This document shows positions 1-6,894 of a stretch of 32,194 nt of DNA, one piece after another (positions within the stretch are counted from its first letter, which is position 1; the number at the start of each line of letters is the position of its first letter). The DNA comes from a virus. Location of the stretch: positions 1 through 32,194 of the IMG/VR virus record IMGVR_UViG_3300017781_000065; one strand, written 5' to 3'. The notes beneath the pieces were generated by a model. The model did no database searches, was not told the DNA's origin, and saw only the letters and a list, made by a program, of their open reading frames with translations. Made by a program: the position numbers and the translations under genes.

Positions 1-120
1 ATTTTTTTTTTTTGGGTGTTTTGGGTTGTAGGGGAGAGGGGGGGGAGGAGAGGGGGGGGGGGGGCTAAAAGTAGGGCTTTTCTGGGGGGGGGGCCGGGGG
101 GGGGGCCTAGGGGGAACGCG
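1..120. other. Homopolymer-rich contig edge, probable sequencing or assembly artefact
   Basis: The first 120 bases consist largely of a long T run followed by repeated G runs of about 8 to 14, with very little C or A. The composition changes abruptly to ordinary AT-rich sequence after about position 120. No reading frame, hairpin or repeat unit that makes biological sense is visible. Poly-G at a contig end is a common product of read-end errors in two-colour sequencing. A genuine G-rich terminal sequence cannot be excluded from the sequence alone. Confidence 0.7.
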
Positions 121-270
121 GTAGCCCTATATTTATAATGTGCTTTTTTAGTGACAATAGGTAGTTAATAGTAACCTAGTAGTAGGCTTATGTCACACTT
201 TTTAAATAATCACTTTACTATGTAACTATAAGGAGTATAAAGTACGTACATAAAAAAATCGATTTAAAAA
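121..270 (+). promoter_or_regulatory. AT-rich leader upstream of the first gene
   Basis: About 150 bases of ordinary AT-rich sequence precede the first start codon and have no plausible ORF. A purine-rich stretch (AAGGAG) lies around 230-235, too far from the ATG at 271 to act as its ribosome binding site. The bases directly before the start are almost all A and T, which fits Bacteroidota-style initiation. A promoter probably lies here because this is the longest gap before a gene in the window, but I see no consensus match I would defend. Confidence 0.3.
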
Positions 271-759
271 ATGAGCAAGTATATAAGTCCGACGTTAACA
301 ATTACGTCAAATGCGAATACAGCTACCACGGATCCAGGGCCACTAAGTATAGCTCTAAACCTTTCAACATCAGACAAACTAACTATAGCAGGGCATGTAG
401 AATCTCAAACATACGTGTTTGCAAATGACGCATCACACGTTATATTGTTTGACGGAGCTCTTAGTAAGTACGGTAACAACGCAGAAACGGCTGGTAGCGT
501 AGGAGCTTGGTTATACATGAAGAATGTAGGAGCTGCTAATAACGTATTTATTGGTGTTGGTGCTGACGATGATGTTGCTAAAGATATAGATGGAACTAAC
601 GACGGAGCATCGTATGATGACGACACCGCTAACGCAGTAAGACTTTTTACACTTCAACCAGGAGAATTTTGTTTCTTCCCTTATGACTACGCCTTAAGAA
701 TTATTGGCGATTCTAGCGGAGCAGCTACATTAGAGTACTGGTTATTTGATAAAGCTTAA
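271..759 (+). CDS. Small beta-rich candidate virion (decoration) protein
   Basis: This 162-residue protein has no signal peptide or membrane segment and is rich in Thr, Ala, Asn, Gly and Asp. It has alternating short hydrophobic and polar stretches typical of an all-beta phage structural protein. Recognisable pieces are SQTYVFANDASHVILFDG (about residues 45-62) and LQPGEFCFFPYD (about 127-138), which suggest a compact beta sandwich. I associate such proteins with uncultured marine phages, where they are unnamed. Its composition resembles the proteins at 4155-4937 and 6895-7554, so it may be a capsid decoration or fibre component. The exact role is unknown. The start is the first ATG after an A-rich leader. 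Confidence 0.6.
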   Translation: MSKYISPTLTITSNANTATTDPGPLSIALNLSTSDKLTIAGHVESQTYVFANDASHVILFDGALSKYGNNAETAGSVGAWLYMKNVGAANNVFIGVGADDDVAKDIDGTNDGASYDDDTANAVRLFTLQPGEFCFFPYDYALRIIGDSSGAATLEYWLFDKA

Positions 760-790
760 TATATATATATAAACAAACAATTAATTAATT
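757..790 (+). promoter_or_regulatory. TA-repeat plus AAAC/AATT leader
   Basis: The stop codon of the first gene runs into a TA alternation (TAATATATATATATA), followed by two AAAC units and three AATT units just before the ATG at 791. A very similar TAATATATATAT stretch at 4068-4079 is also followed by AAAC units before a gene. The reuse suggests a shared leader or promoter-like element; no Shine-Dalgarno sequence is present. Confidence 0.35.
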
Positions 791-1582
791 ATGGCATTTA
801 AAATGAATGGGTCCCCAATGCATTACGGGACGTCGGCACATAAGTCGGCACTAAAGAAAGCTTCTCCAATGACGAAAACATGGAAAGAAGCATACGCATC
901 AAGAGACATGGACCAATACGGTGGCATGTCAGAAGGCGATTACATTGCTGAAGCTAAGCGTCAAAAAACAGAGCACGCAAAAACTGGTAAGTGGGATGTT
1001 CCTGCGGCTAAGCCAGCACAAGGTGGTCAACCTGCAAAACCAGCACCTAAGGTTGATGTTGAGAAGAAAGGTGGTAGAGTTACCGCTACAGAAACAAGCG
1101 CTCGAGGCGAAAAAGATTCGGCTACAGTAGATAGAAAAGGTCGACTTAGAAAAACAGTAGATCAAGAGAATCTTAGTACATACGATGCAAAGACTCAAAC
1201 TGGTTCTTCTGGTCTAGGTATGAAAGAAACTACTCAGAGATACAAGAAGAGCGGAGACGCAAAGAGAAGGTCTAAGACTACTTACTCTAAGGGTACCGAT
1301 AGTAAGAGAGATGATAAGGTTACAAAGACTAAGTCGGCAAGAAAGCCAGGTGGCCGTTCAGTTTCAAAGACAAAAGATAGAGCAACTGGAGCTAAGTCTA
1401 AAATGGCTGTTAAAGGAGCAAAAGGAAACAGAGCAACTCAAGTACATAAGACAAAAGACGCTGCAGGAACAGTGACTAAGACTAAACACTACACTACAGG
1501 GAAGAAGGCTGGTACTTCTAAAACTAAAGAAAGGAAAAAAGGACAACTTTTCGGAAGAAAGGTTGACGTAGATTACTCATAG
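791..1582 (+). CDS. Highly basic Lys/Thr-repeat phage protein with MAFKM-type N-terminus
   Basis: The 263-residue protein is strongly basic and low in hydrophobic residues. It begins with MAFKMNGSPMHYGT and has a second S-P-M tripeptide near residue 25. The C-terminal half (about 170-250) carries five K-T-K triplets, at about residues 179, 193, 220, 230 and 244, within a loose repeat of K, T, S and G. No enzyme motif is present. The N-terminal eight residues nearly match those of the protein at 5953-6501. Proteins with this start recur in my memory of marine flavobacterial phages, without a function. A DNA-binding internal virion protein is possible given the charge, but that is inference. 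Confidence 0.55.
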   Translation: MAFKMNGSPMHYGTSAHKSALKKASPMTKTWKEAYASRDMDQYGGMSEGDYIAEAKRQKTEHAKTGKWDVPAAKPAQGGQPAKPAPKVDVEKKGGRVTATETSARGEKDSATVDRKGRLRKTVDQENLSTYDAKTQTGSSGLGMKETTQRYKKSGDAKRRSKTTYSKGTDSKRDDKVTKTKSARKPGGRSVSKTKDRATGAKSKMAVKGAKGNRATQVHKTKDAAGTVTKTKHYTTGKKAGTSKTKERKKGQLFGRKVDVDYS

Positions 1583-1625
1583 GGAAACTCCCTATACCAC
1601 AAATATAACCTAAAAACCATAAATC

Positions 1626-1916
1626 ATGACATATTTGTACTATAAGACGTCGAGTACGACGCACACAGCGAAACCTAATAAACAAGAGATCGCAGATTGG
1701 GCACACATGTCCGCAAAATCTAATTGGCGAATCACCCAATTACCAAACGGATACTACCAAACGGAAGTATCAAACCCTAAAGAAGACGATAATTGGCACG
1801 CTGTCACTCGTAGAGAAACGCTAGAAGGCGCGGAATCTGCGATTGACGGCAGTGTTGATTACTTCGCAAAGAAATTAGAGGCTACAAAAGGGCCTAAAGT
1901 GGTAAAAACATTCTAA
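1626..1916 (+). CDS. Hypothetical protein, 96 residues
   Basis: This is a small soluble protein I do not recognise. It has a central SNWRITQLPNGYYQTEV segment (about residues 32-48) that looks like a short beta hairpin. A following ESAIDGSVDYFAKKLEA segment (about 70-86) looks like an amphipathic helix. It has no membrane segment, signal peptide or catalytic motif. It sits between the basic repeat protein and the small protein upstream of groEL, with an 8-base gap to the next gene. The same strand and dense packing support it as a real gene of the same transcription unit. Confidence 0.5.
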   Translation: MTYLYYKTSSTTHTAKPNKQEIADWAHMSAKSNWRITQLPNGYYQTEVSNPKEDDNWHAVTRRETLEGAESAIDGSVDYFAKKLEATKGPKVVKTF

Positions 1917-1923
1917 AACTATT

Positions 1924-2199
1924 ATGGCATACACTAACAGCAGTAAATTTGCAAAAAAATTCTGTGGGAAATCACCGTTTAAAAGTGGCATTGGAGATAT
2001 CTATGCTCAAAAGAAGGCACTTAAAAACCTAGAACCCTTGCTTGGAACTGAGAAGTCTGAAATGGGTAAAACAGATTACCAAATGGGATTTGAACAAGAT
2101 GAATCAGTGGCAGAGGAGCGTAAGCACGTCGAGGGTACTGGACAGGAGGCTGATTTTGATGCTTATCATAAAGGGCGAAAAGAACAGTTAAGAAAATAA
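1924..2199 (+). CDS. Hypothetical protein with KSPFKSG motif, 91 residues
   Basis: This is a small, charged, soluble protein of unknown function. The N-terminal third is basic and carries the peptide GKSPFKSGIGDIYAQKKAL (about residues 18-36). The remainder is acidic and predicted helical, ending in a basic tail. The S-P-F/M/L/Y plus Lys/Gly pattern recurs in the proteins at 791-1582 and 30795-32194, which may mark a shared short linear motif. It lies directly upstream of groEL, separated by an AT-only leader. No domain is recognised. Confidence 0.5.
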   Translation: MAYTNSSKFAKKFCGKSPFKSGIGDIYAQKKALKNLEPLLGTEKSEMGKTDYQMGFEQDESVAEERKHVEGTGQEADFDAYHKGRKEQLRK

Positions 2200-2210
2200 A
2201 CCACAACACT

Positions 2211-2237
2211 ATAATTTAATTTAATTTACTATAATTC
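2211..2237 (+). promoter_or_regulatory. AT-only leader with TTTAA pentamer repeats before groEL
   Basis: The bases before the groEL start are a repeat of the pentamer TTTAA ending in TTTACTATAAT, with no Shine-Dalgarno sequence. The same string ATAATTTAATTTACT followed by TAAT occurs immediately before the cupin-like gene at 29482. Related AATTTAATT strings precede the gene at 8603. It could be a promoter, a translation-enhancing leader, or both. Confidence 0.4.
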
Positions 2238-3806
2238 ATGGAATACAACTTACCTAGTGAGTTGATCAAACGTTTAGACTTTGGTCAAACCGCTAAAGAA
2301 AAAGTAATTGCTGGCGTACATAAGCTAGCACAAGCCGTAAAAAGCACATTAGGCGCGTCGGGTAAATGCGTCATTTATGAAGATGCTCGCGGCAAGCCGG
2401 TCATAACAAAAGACGGAGTAACCGTTGCCCAAAGCGTAGTCTTATATGATCCGGTCGAAAACATAGGTGCCACCTTAATTAAGGAGGCAGCTAACAACAC
2501 GGTGAAAGAAGCAGGTGACGGTACCACTACGGCTACTGTCCTTGCTGAAGCACTGCTTAAAGAAGTAAACAAAGAAAAATACGCTGATGAATCTATTAGA
2601 GAAATCAAAGCAGGTATTAGTTCAGGCTTGGAGAAAGTTGTACAACATCTTGAAGACAGGGCTATTGAAGTTGAAGGGAACATGCTTAGCGCTGTTAGCG
2701 CGATTAGTTGCAATAATGATAAAGCCCTTGGATGCATTATTGCTGAAGCTTACCAAAAAGTAGGTAAGGATGGTGTCGTACTTATGGAGGAAGGTGACAC
2801 CGATGAAACGCATGTGGAGTTAGTTGACGGGGTGCAGTTTGATTGCGGGCTTACGTCGCCGCACTTCGTCACTAACACTGATAAACATCTAGCGGAACTA
2901 GATAATCCTTATGTACTCATAGTGACTAGTGAAATTCCTAATGTACGTAAAATACAAAATGTACTAGAACACGTCATTAAAAAAGGGCGCTCCTTACTTA
3001 TTGTGGCCCCAGTAGCACCAAGTGTTAAGTCTGCTCTTATGATGAATAAGGTAAAAGGTAATATTAAAGTTAATATTGTGGACTTACCAGGCTTTGGTCC
3101 TACTAAGAAAGACGCTACAGAGGATTTAGCTATTATGACCGGCACTACCGTTATTAATGAAGAACTAGGCGATGATTTAGATCTTATTACAGTAGAGCAT
3201 CTTGGTGAAGCTGAGTACTGTGTAACTAGCGATGCTAATACCGTTATAACGCTTGAAGAGGTGACAGATGAAATTAATGATCGCATTAAAACTGTTACCA
3301 CTAGAATATCAGAAGAGAAAGACGGTTTTATGAAAAAGAAACTTGAAGAACGCTTGGCAATGCTGTCAGGTTCTGTAGGCATTATTCAGGTAGGCGCTGG
3401 GTCAAAAGTAGAACTTAAAGAAAAGAAAGATAGGGTAGAAGATGCTATCTACGCTACCAAAGCGGCTTTACGAGAAGGCATTATACCTGGTGGAGGATCC
3501 GCATTGTGGTGGGCTTCTAAAAAAATTAAACCCACTAGCGTGGGTGAGGAGATACTCCTTGAGGCTATTAAGTCTCCGATGATGACTATCCTAGATAATG
3601 CTGGCCTTAGTGATATTAAGTGTGAAGGAGAGGATTACTGCGGTATAGATGTTATATCTGGTGAATGTACCGATATGATCGAGGCTGGAGTAGTAGATCC
3701 GGTTTTGGTAACAAAATCGGCGCTGAAAAACGCTGTATCAGTAGTATCAACTATTATATCAGCAGATTGTGTAATTTCAAACGCTAGAGCAGATGAAGGC
3801 TATTAA
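2238..3806 (+). CDS. groEL: Phage-encoded GroEL chaperonin (Hsp60)
   Basis: The 522-residue protein is a full-length group I chaperonin that would form the ATP-driven folding chamber. Visible family landmarks are STLGASGK (about 36-43), the nucleotide-binding TKDGVTVA (57-64, Asp59) and [15 protein letters not shown] (91-105, Asp94). The catalytic Asp402 lies in [13 protein letters not shown], and IIPGGG is at 415-420. These equal Asp52, Asp87 and Asp398 of E. coli GroEL, so ATPase activity should be intact. The apical domain is divergent: two positions I align with the hydrophobic E. coli Leu234 and Leu259 appear as Gln240 and Lys264. The C-terminus ends in Asp-Glu-Gly-Tyr and lacks the Gly-Gly-Met tail. 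It overlaps groES by 14 bases, suggesting translational coupling. The client is presumably a phage protein. Confidence 0.97.
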   Translation: MEYNLPSELIKRLDFGQTAKEKVIAGVHKLAQAVKSTLGASGKCVIYEDARGKPVITKDGVTVAQSVVLYDPVENIGATLIKEAANNTVKEAGDGTTTATVLAEALLKEVNKEKYADESIREIKAGISSGLEKVVQHLEDRAIEVEGNMLSAVSAISCNNDKALGCIIAEAYQKVGKDGVVLMEEGDTDETHVELVDGVQFDCGLTSPHFVTNTDKHLAELDNPYVLIVTSEIPNVRKIQNVLEHVIKKGRSLLIVAPVAPSVKSALMMNKVKGNIKVNIVDLPGFGPTKKDATEDLAIMTGTTVINEELGDDLDLITVEHLGEAEYCVTSDANTVITLEEVTDEINDRIKTVTTRISEEKDGFMKKKLEERLAMLSGSVGIIQVGAGSKVELKEKKDRVEDAIYATKAALREGIIPGGGSALWWASKKIKPTSVGEEILLEAIKSPMMTILDNAGLSDIKCEGEDYCGIDVISGECTDMIEAGVVDPVLVTKSALKNAVSVVSTIISADCVISNARADEGY

Positions 3807-4050
3807 TGATTACATAATTGTAGACGCTGAGAAAGCAGGGCCTAAAAAAGTTGGTGGCTTACTTCTCACGGAAGAGCTAGACGAAAACAACAGATATATT
3901 AAAGCCAAGATTATTTCTACAGGTAATCTAGTTGAAGGCTTAAAGGATAACGATATTATATATTACGACAAACACGCTGGTCATGGTATAACTTGGGAAA
4001 GCACAATGTACTACGTGATTCGAGCAAGGGATGTTGTTTTAGTAGAGTAA
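3793..4050 (+). CDS. groES: Phage-encoded GroES co-chaperonin
   Basis: This 85-residue protein has GroES length and layout: a first strand [10 protein letters not shown] (5-14), a mobile-loop segment KVGGLLLTEEL (19-29) and the core strand KAKIISTG. Next come LKDNDIIYYDKHAG (about 50-63) and a C-terminal strand YYVIRARDVVLVE. The Leu23-Leu24-Leu25 tripeptide in the mobile loop corresponds to the hydrophobic tripeptide that docks onto GroEL. The gene starts inside the end of groEL, a 14-base overlap in a different frame. Bacterial operons normally place groES first. Its role is to cap the phage GroEL, or possibly the host GroEL as T4 gp31 does. Confidence 0.93.
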   Translation: MKAINDYIIVDAEKAGPKKVGGLLLTEELDENNRYIKAKIISTGNLVEGLKDNDIIYYDKHAGHGITWESTMYYVIRARDVVLVE

Positions 4051-4067
4051 TTACTTTACTAAACGTG

Positions 4068-4126
4068 TAATATATATATTAGACCTAAACCTCAAACTAT
4101 AAACTTTAAACGGTAAACATTTAAAC
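4068..4126 (+). repeat. TA-repeat followed by five in-phase AAAC heptads
   Basis: After TAATATATATAT at 4068-4079, the AAAC tetramer starts at 4087, 4094, 4101, 4108 and 4115, an exact 7-base period, with a sixth copy at 4123. The heptads read T/C-AAAC-N-N and the last two bases vary. They end about 30 bases before the start of the gene at 4155. This may be a repressor or activator iteron, or an unstructured C/A-rich leader favouring translation. The function is not known. Confidence 0.55.
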
Positions 4127-4154
4127 AATTAACTAATCTTTAAAAAAAAACAAA

Positions 4155-4937
4155 ATGGAAAGATTTATTTACATTCGTAACGCTGAGGATGACGCGTATA
4201 TGAATACAATATCAAACTTCAGAGGCATGACCAACGAGTCGTCTGGCGCTGTAGTTTTATATTTCGAGTCAGCGATATCTTCAACAACAGAAACAGGAGG
4301 TGCGTATGACAAAATTACTTTAGCTGCATCAGATGGTAAAGAAAAAGAAGCTATGATGGCTATCGCATCTTCATTTGCTAGCGGTAAGCCAGGTTCAACA
4401 GTAGTTGTCGCTGATGACTTCGGTAAAGTTTCTTGTAACGACAATATCTCTACAAGCACTGGTGTTACTTCTATTGAATTAGCTGCTAACGGAGTTGCTA
4501 GTAATGTTATTACTTTAACTGACGATAGAACACTTACATCTGGAGAGTCTGGAGCTTTTGTAGTTTTAAACCACGCTACTAAGGTAATCACTCTACCTAC
4601 AGCAGCTGCTGGTTTAAATTACAGGATCATGTTCTTACAAGATACTGATGCTGCTTGTACAATCGTAGCTGGTACTGGTGATTGTTTCTTTGGAAGCATT
4701 GAGGTTGTAAGTTCTACAGACAACAAGTGTGCTAGTCAAAATATTACTCACGCTACGGCTATTGGTACTGTTACAAGCTATGACAATCTAGACTTTGACC
4801 ACGATACTACTACATTAGGTGGTAAAGCTGGCGACGTTGTAGAGCTAATGTGTGTAGACGCTACGGCTTGGCACGTTGATGCAACATTAACTGTAGATGG
4901 TAACCCATCTTCAATCGCAGTAATCAACGCTGGATAA
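4155..4937 (+). CDS. Beta-rich candidate capsid decoration or fibre protein
   Basis: The 260-residue protein is rich in Thr, Ser, Ala, Asp and Val and poor in Lys and Arg, as in all-beta virion proteins. The N-terminal part (1-90) contains RFIYIRNAEDD and an Ala/Lys helix followed by PGSTVVVADDFGKV. The remainder includes TLTSGESGAFVVLNHATKV (about 126-144), then YRIMFLQDTDA and AWHVDATLTVDGNPSS. The segment from about 126 onward resembles beta repeats in phage decoration and fibre proteins. It follows the chaperonin pair and a long repeat-bearing leader, consistent with high expression. I recognise the type from marine phages but no characterised homologue. Confidence 0.6.
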   Translation: MERFIYIRNAEDDAYMNTISNFRGMTNESSGAVVLYFESAISSTTETGGAYDKITLAASDGKEKEAMMAIASSFASGKPGSTVVVADDFGKVSCNDNISTSTGVTSIELAANGVASNVITLTDDRTLTSGESGAFVVLNHATKVITLPTAAAGLNYRIMFLQDTDAACTIVAGTGDCFFGSIEVVSSTDNKCASQNITHATAIGTVTSYDNLDFDHDTTTLGGKAGDVVELMCVDATAWHVDATLTVDGNPSSIAVINAG

Positions 4938-4940
4938 TCT

Positions 4941-5381
4941 ATGCGATTAACAGCGCAGGATCTGCGTGATATGAATATCCTTAAGTACTACAGGCTCACG
5001 CGTAAGTGGGCCTGTAAGACTTATGGATTAACTGATGCTGATCTAGAACTACTTATATATCTAGATCATAAGGGTAGATTTACCCGAAACGAATTTATCG
5101 AGGGTGCTTACACATATTCTTGGGATAAGAAAAGGTGGGAGAAACTCCGATCAGCTGGATGGATAGAAGTTTGGCGACATAGAAATAGAAAGAGTATTAA
5201 ATACTCTATATTTAAAACTTCATTCAAATGCTCCCAGTTAGTTAGTAGAATATACCGCATTTTACTAGGCGAAGAGGATATGCCAACTTCTGAGCGAAGT
5301 ATTTTTTACAACAACAAATCATACACGGATAAAGTCTATAACAAGGCTATAGACGATATGATTAAAGATAAAGATAGATAA
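4941..5381 (+). CDS. Winged helix-turn-helix (MarR-like) DNA-binding protein
   Basis: The 146-residue protein has the look of a MarR-like winged-helix domain over about residues 20-95. An LTDADLELLIYLDHKGRF helix-turn segment is followed by TRNEFIEGAYTYSWDKKRWEK as the likely recognition helix. The wing GWIEVWRHRN..KYSIFK comes next. The C-terminal helix KCSQLVSRIYRILLG would contribute to dimerisation. It probably binds DNA as a transcriptional regulator, possibly of late genes. It starts 3 bases after the preceding stop and its own stop overlaps the next ATG (TAATG), so it is co-transcribed with structural and lysis-type genes. Target sites are unknown; the AAAC heptads upstream are one candidate. 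Confidence 0.6.
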   Translation: MRLTAQDLRDMNILKYYRLTRKWACKTYGLTDADLELLIYLDHKGRFTRNEFIEGAYTYSWDKKRWEKLRSAGWIEVWRHRNRKSIKYSIFKTSFKCSQLVSRIYRILLGEEDMPTSERSIFYNNKSYTDKVYNKAIDDMIKDKDR

Positions 5382-5740
5382 TGGCTTTTAGATTAGGTAG
5401 CGAATCAAGAGAACACAAAGATTCAAGTAATACGCCAATATATAAGAAAAAACTAGATCCAGGTGTAAAAGCTGAAGCTAATAAAGACGGTAGTATATTT
5501 GTGGATCATTCAGTTGATGTAAGTTCTAAAAAAGGTAAGCAAATCATTGCACACGAAATGCAGCATATTAAAGATATGAAAAGCGGTAAAGCTGCGTATG
5601 GTGATGATTTTGTAAGATGGAATAAGTCGACATACCCAAGGAGAGACGGTAAAATCCAATACAACGGCAAGTGGTATAATGAAGGTGATCCTAATCTACC
5701 TTGGGAAAAAGCCGCAATTAAAGCAGAAAAAAATGTTTGA
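5381..5740 (+). CDS. HExxH putative metallopeptidase
   Basis: The 119-residue protein contains IIAHEMQHIKDMKSG, giving a zinc-binding H58-E59-M-Q-H62 motif. A conserved-looking PWEKAAIKAE near the C-terminus follows, where Glu109 could be the third ligand, as in gluzincin-type peptidases. It starts MAFRLGSES, similar to the MAFKM-GS start of two other proteins here. There is no signal peptide. It is short for a free-standing protease. Its place beside two small membrane proteins suggests a part in lysis, and processing of virion proteins is an alternative. I have seen close relatives in marine phages but none with proven activity. Start and stop are coupled to both neighbours by overlaps. Confidence 0.6.
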   Translation: MAFRLGSESREHKDSSNTPIYKKKLDPGVKAEANKDGSIFVDHSVDVSSKKGKQIIAHEMQHIKDMKSGKAAYGDDFVRWNKSTYPRRDGKIQYNGKWYNEGDPNLPWEKAAIKAEKNV

Positions 5741-5951
5741 AATATTTAAAGACAATAACGAATGGAACGAAAAAGCAATAGTTGGGTTTGTAGCCTTTGC
5801 CCTTATGGTAATGGTGATGCTTGTGGATACTGTATCTGGGGCAATAGGTAAAGATTTAGTAATTAATGAATTTGTATACAACTCTTTTGTATGGGTAGTG
5901 TTAGGATCGTTTGGTATCAGTGGTGTAGAAAAATTCGCAAATAAAAAATAG
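5733..5951 (+). CDS. Small two-helix membrane protein
   Basis: I take the start at 5733, where the ATG overlaps the preceding stop by 8 bases; an upstream in-frame ATG at 5679 would only add residues lying inside the previous gene. The 72-residue product has two predicted membrane segments, about 15-36 (AIVGFVAFALMVMVMLVD) and 47-64 (FVYNSFVWVVLGSFGISG), with a charged N-terminus and a Lys tail. The size, topology and location just upstream of the 3TM-family holin candidate suggest a holin, antiholin or membrane anchor. There is no specific family match I can name. Confidence 0.6.
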   Translation: MFEIFKDNNEWNEKAIVGFVAFALMVMVMLVDTVSGAIGKDLVINEFVYNSFVWVVLGSFGISGVEKFANKK

Positions 5952-5952
5952 C

Positions 5953-6501
5953 ATGGCATTTAAAATGAAAGGCTCTGAGTTCTATGGGAACCTAAAGCTT
6001 AATAGAAACATGGACAACACGTCAAAGTCAGATGGCAGACCTAATAGTTCAGCGTTTCAAAAAAGAACTAGAACTGTAGAAAAGCGAGATGACTACGAGA
6101 CTATGCAAAATCCTGATGGATCTAATAAGCAGAAAGACACGCTAGTTGTAAAGAATAAACACGGGGAAACAGTACGTGAAAAAGACATCTCTGCTAGGAG
6201 AGCTGATCGTATTAGAAACCGCCAAGCGAAGAAAGCTGTCAAAAAGGATGCTCGACGCGATGTTCGTAAGAGCGGAAAGAATGAGACTGATGAACAGCAG
6301 GTAAATAGAATCAAAGGCGATTTTCCACCAGACTTTGGCAAAGAAGGTTACACGGGCCCATCTCTTAGAGAGTTACAACAAAGGTGGAAAATAACTGATA
6401 AAGCTTCTCCAGGTGGAGGTAAAAATAAAAATCAACCAACAGCTGCAGAGATTGCTAAAATGAAAGCAGAGATAGAAGCTGAAGCTCGAGGCGGCAAATA
6501 A
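5953..6501 (+). CDS. Basic charged protein with MAFKMKGS N-terminus
   Basis: The 182-residue protein is very hydrophilic, with a strongly basic helical middle rich in Arg, Lys and Ala (about 75-115). It has a Pro/Gly region (PPDFGKEGYTGPS) and a C-terminal helix of Lys, Glu and Ala. Its first eight residues nearly equal those of the basic protein at 791-1582, and the first 17 bases of the two genes are identical. No catalytic or membrane motif is seen. It lies between two small membrane protein genes and its stop overlaps the next ATG. A nucleic-acid-associated or internal virion protein is plausible; the function is unknown. Confidence 0.5.
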   Translation: MAFKMKGSEFYGNLKLNRNMDNTSKSDGRPNSSAFQKRTRTVEKRDDYETMQNPDGSNKQKDTLVVKNKHGETVREKDISARRADRIRNRQAKKAVKKDARRDVRKSGKNETDEQQVNRIKGDFPPDFGKEGYTGPSLRELQQRWKITDKASPGGGKNKNQPTAAEIAKMKAEIEAEARGGK

Positions 6502-6893
6502 TGAATGTTTTAAGTAAAATATTTTCTAGTGGAGCTACTGAGCTCGTTAAGGGCGTAGGTGGAGTACTAGATAATCTAACTACATCCAAAGATGAAAAGC
6601 TTGAAGCTGAAAGAAAAGTAAAAGAGTTAGTAGCCAATTACGAGATTGAGATGGAAAAGAATATTACATCTCGATGGGAGGCAGATCTTAAATCTGATTC
6701 ATGGCTTTCAAAGAACGTAAGGCCATTAACCCTTGTGTTCTTAATAGTATGCACGATGCTATTGATCTTTATTGATGCTGGTGCAATCAATTTTAACGTG
6801 AAGGATTCATATGTGGACCTTCTTCAATTAGTATTAATAACCGTGATCGGTGCGTACTTCGGTGGTAGATCACTAGAAAAAGTAAAAAAATAA
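6501..6893 (+). CDS. Holin, 3TM (GTA-holin-like) family
   Basis: The 130-residue protein has an amphipathic N-terminus and a charged helix (about 28-65). The segment DSWLSKNVRPLTLVFL (66-81), which I recognise from the GTA/3TM holin family, comes next. Two clear membrane helices are seen at about 75-94 and 107-122, ending in a basic tail. The N-terminal amphipathic region could form the third membrane-associated helix. Such proteins permeabilise the inner membrane to trigger lysis. No recognisable endolysin is adjacent; the HExxH protein is the nearest candidate partner. The gene is coupled to its upstream neighbour by a TAATG overlap. Confidence 0.75.
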   Translation: MNVLSKIFSSGATELVKGVGGVLDNLTTSKDEKLEAERKVKELVANYEIEMEKNITSRWEADLKSDSWLSKNVRPLTLVFLIVCTMLLIFIDAGAINFNVKDSYVDLLQLVLITVIGAYFGGRSLEKVKK

Positions 6894-6894
6894 A

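Noticed and set aside
1580-1594. Small perfect hairpin TAGGGA-AAC-TCCCTA at the stop of the basic repeat gene
   Set aside because: Only six base pairs and no T run follow; too weak to call a terminator.
929-3382. Several minus-strand open frames of 60 to 157 codons opposite the basic protein and groEL
   Set aside because: They lie entirely within well-supported plus-strand genes, have no recognisable domains and low-complexity Ser/Leu/Phe composition typical of antisense shadows.
2238-4050. Host bacterial contamination or chimeric assembly at the chaperonin genes
   Set aside because: Both sides continue directly into phage-type genes with the same strand, spacing and leader style, and the groEL-groES overlap and divergence are unlike a bacterial groESL operon.
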